This document shows positions 7,228 through 7,287 of a stretch of 7,287 nucleotides of DNA, piece after piece. The notes under the pieces were generated by a model that made no database searches, was not told where the DNA came from, and worked only from the letters and a program-made list of their open reading frames with translations. A program made the position numbers and the translations under genes. Within the stretch, counting starts at the first letter, position 1; the number at the start of each line of letters is the position of its first letter. This stretch comes from Pseudomonadota bacterium (GTDB taxonomy: Bacteria > Pseudomonadota > Gammaproteobacteria > JAKAQQ01): contig JAKARN010000069.1 in assembly GCA_021828425.1 (NCBI GenBank), positions 1 through 7,287 on the forward strand. The letters run 5' to 3'.

Positions 7228-7287
7228 ATGGACCGACTCATCCAACAGGTTTTCTCCGAGCTTCATCTTTCCTCGGAACCGTCGCTG
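7228..7287 (+). CDS. Start of an unidentified gene, cut by the right edge
   Basis: Only the first 20 codons are present (MDRLIQQVFSELHLSSEP...). The start is well supported: AAGGA at 7217-7221 lies six bases before the ATG, and the gap from the dehydrogenase stop is 30 nt with no terminator, so cotranscription is likely. The visible peptide is not hydrophobic and shows no signal sequence or recognisable motif, so I assign no function. Partners expected next to a lysine-dehydrogenase-like enzyme include a PLP-dependent decarboxylase or aminotransferase, or an aldehyde dehydrogenase, but nothing here shows which. Confidence 0.75.
   Translation, partial: MDRLIQQVFSELHLSSEPSL

Noticed and set aside
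1..7287. Mobile element, phage, toxin-antitoxin, CRISPR or RNA-gene content
   Set aside because: I saw no transposase or integrase motifs, terminal inverted repeats, direct-repeat arrays or tRNA/rRNA-like sequence. All strong coding signal is accounted for by the listed genes.

Overview
The window looks like chromosomal DNA from a Gram-negative bacterium of moderately high GC content. The evidence is a complete three-part envelope-spanning RND efflux pump, including an outer-membrane lipoprotein channel. I suspect a proteobacterium (an acidophile such as Acidithiobacillus crossed my mind), but nothing in the sequence fixes the taxon. There are no rRNA or tRNA genes, no CRISPR array, and no insertion-sequence or phage signatures.

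Region 1 (1-5319, minus strand) is one compact efflux operon read right to left: a TetR-family repressor, a NodT-type outer-membrane factor, an HlyD/AcrA-type periplasmic adaptor, and an HAE1/AcrB-type inner-membrane permease. The permease runs off the left edge after 677 codons. Junctions are very tight (4 nt, a 4-nt ATGA overlap, 12 nt), so the four genes are probably cotranscribed and translationally coupled. Just upstream of tetR is a perfect 19-bp inverted repeat (5349-5367) that overlaps a candidate -10 box. This is what is expected if the repressor shuts off its own operon until a ligand, probably a pump substrate, releases it.

Region 2 (5435-5824, minus strand) is a single small four-helix membrane protein of the MAPEG family. 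It points the same way as the efflux operon but is separated from it by the operator/promoter region and a weak terminator-like hairpin.

Region 3 (5825-6087) is a 263-nt divergent intergenic stretch with one modest plus-strand promoter candidate.

Region 4 (6088-7287, plus strand) holds a complete NAD(P)-dependent dehydrogenase of the saccharopine dehydrogenase superfamily. From remembered family sequences its central and C-terminal motifs resemble lysine 6-dehydrogenase more than true saccharopine reductase or carboxynorspermidine synthase. It is followed after 30 nt by the first 20 codons of another gene with a good ribosome binding site, probably in the same operon, which I cannot identify.

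I did not find a convincing previously undescribed system. The points most worth following are the repressor operator, the substrate of the lysine-dehydrogenase-like enzyme and its truncated neighbour, and whether the MAPEG protein is functionally tied to the pump.
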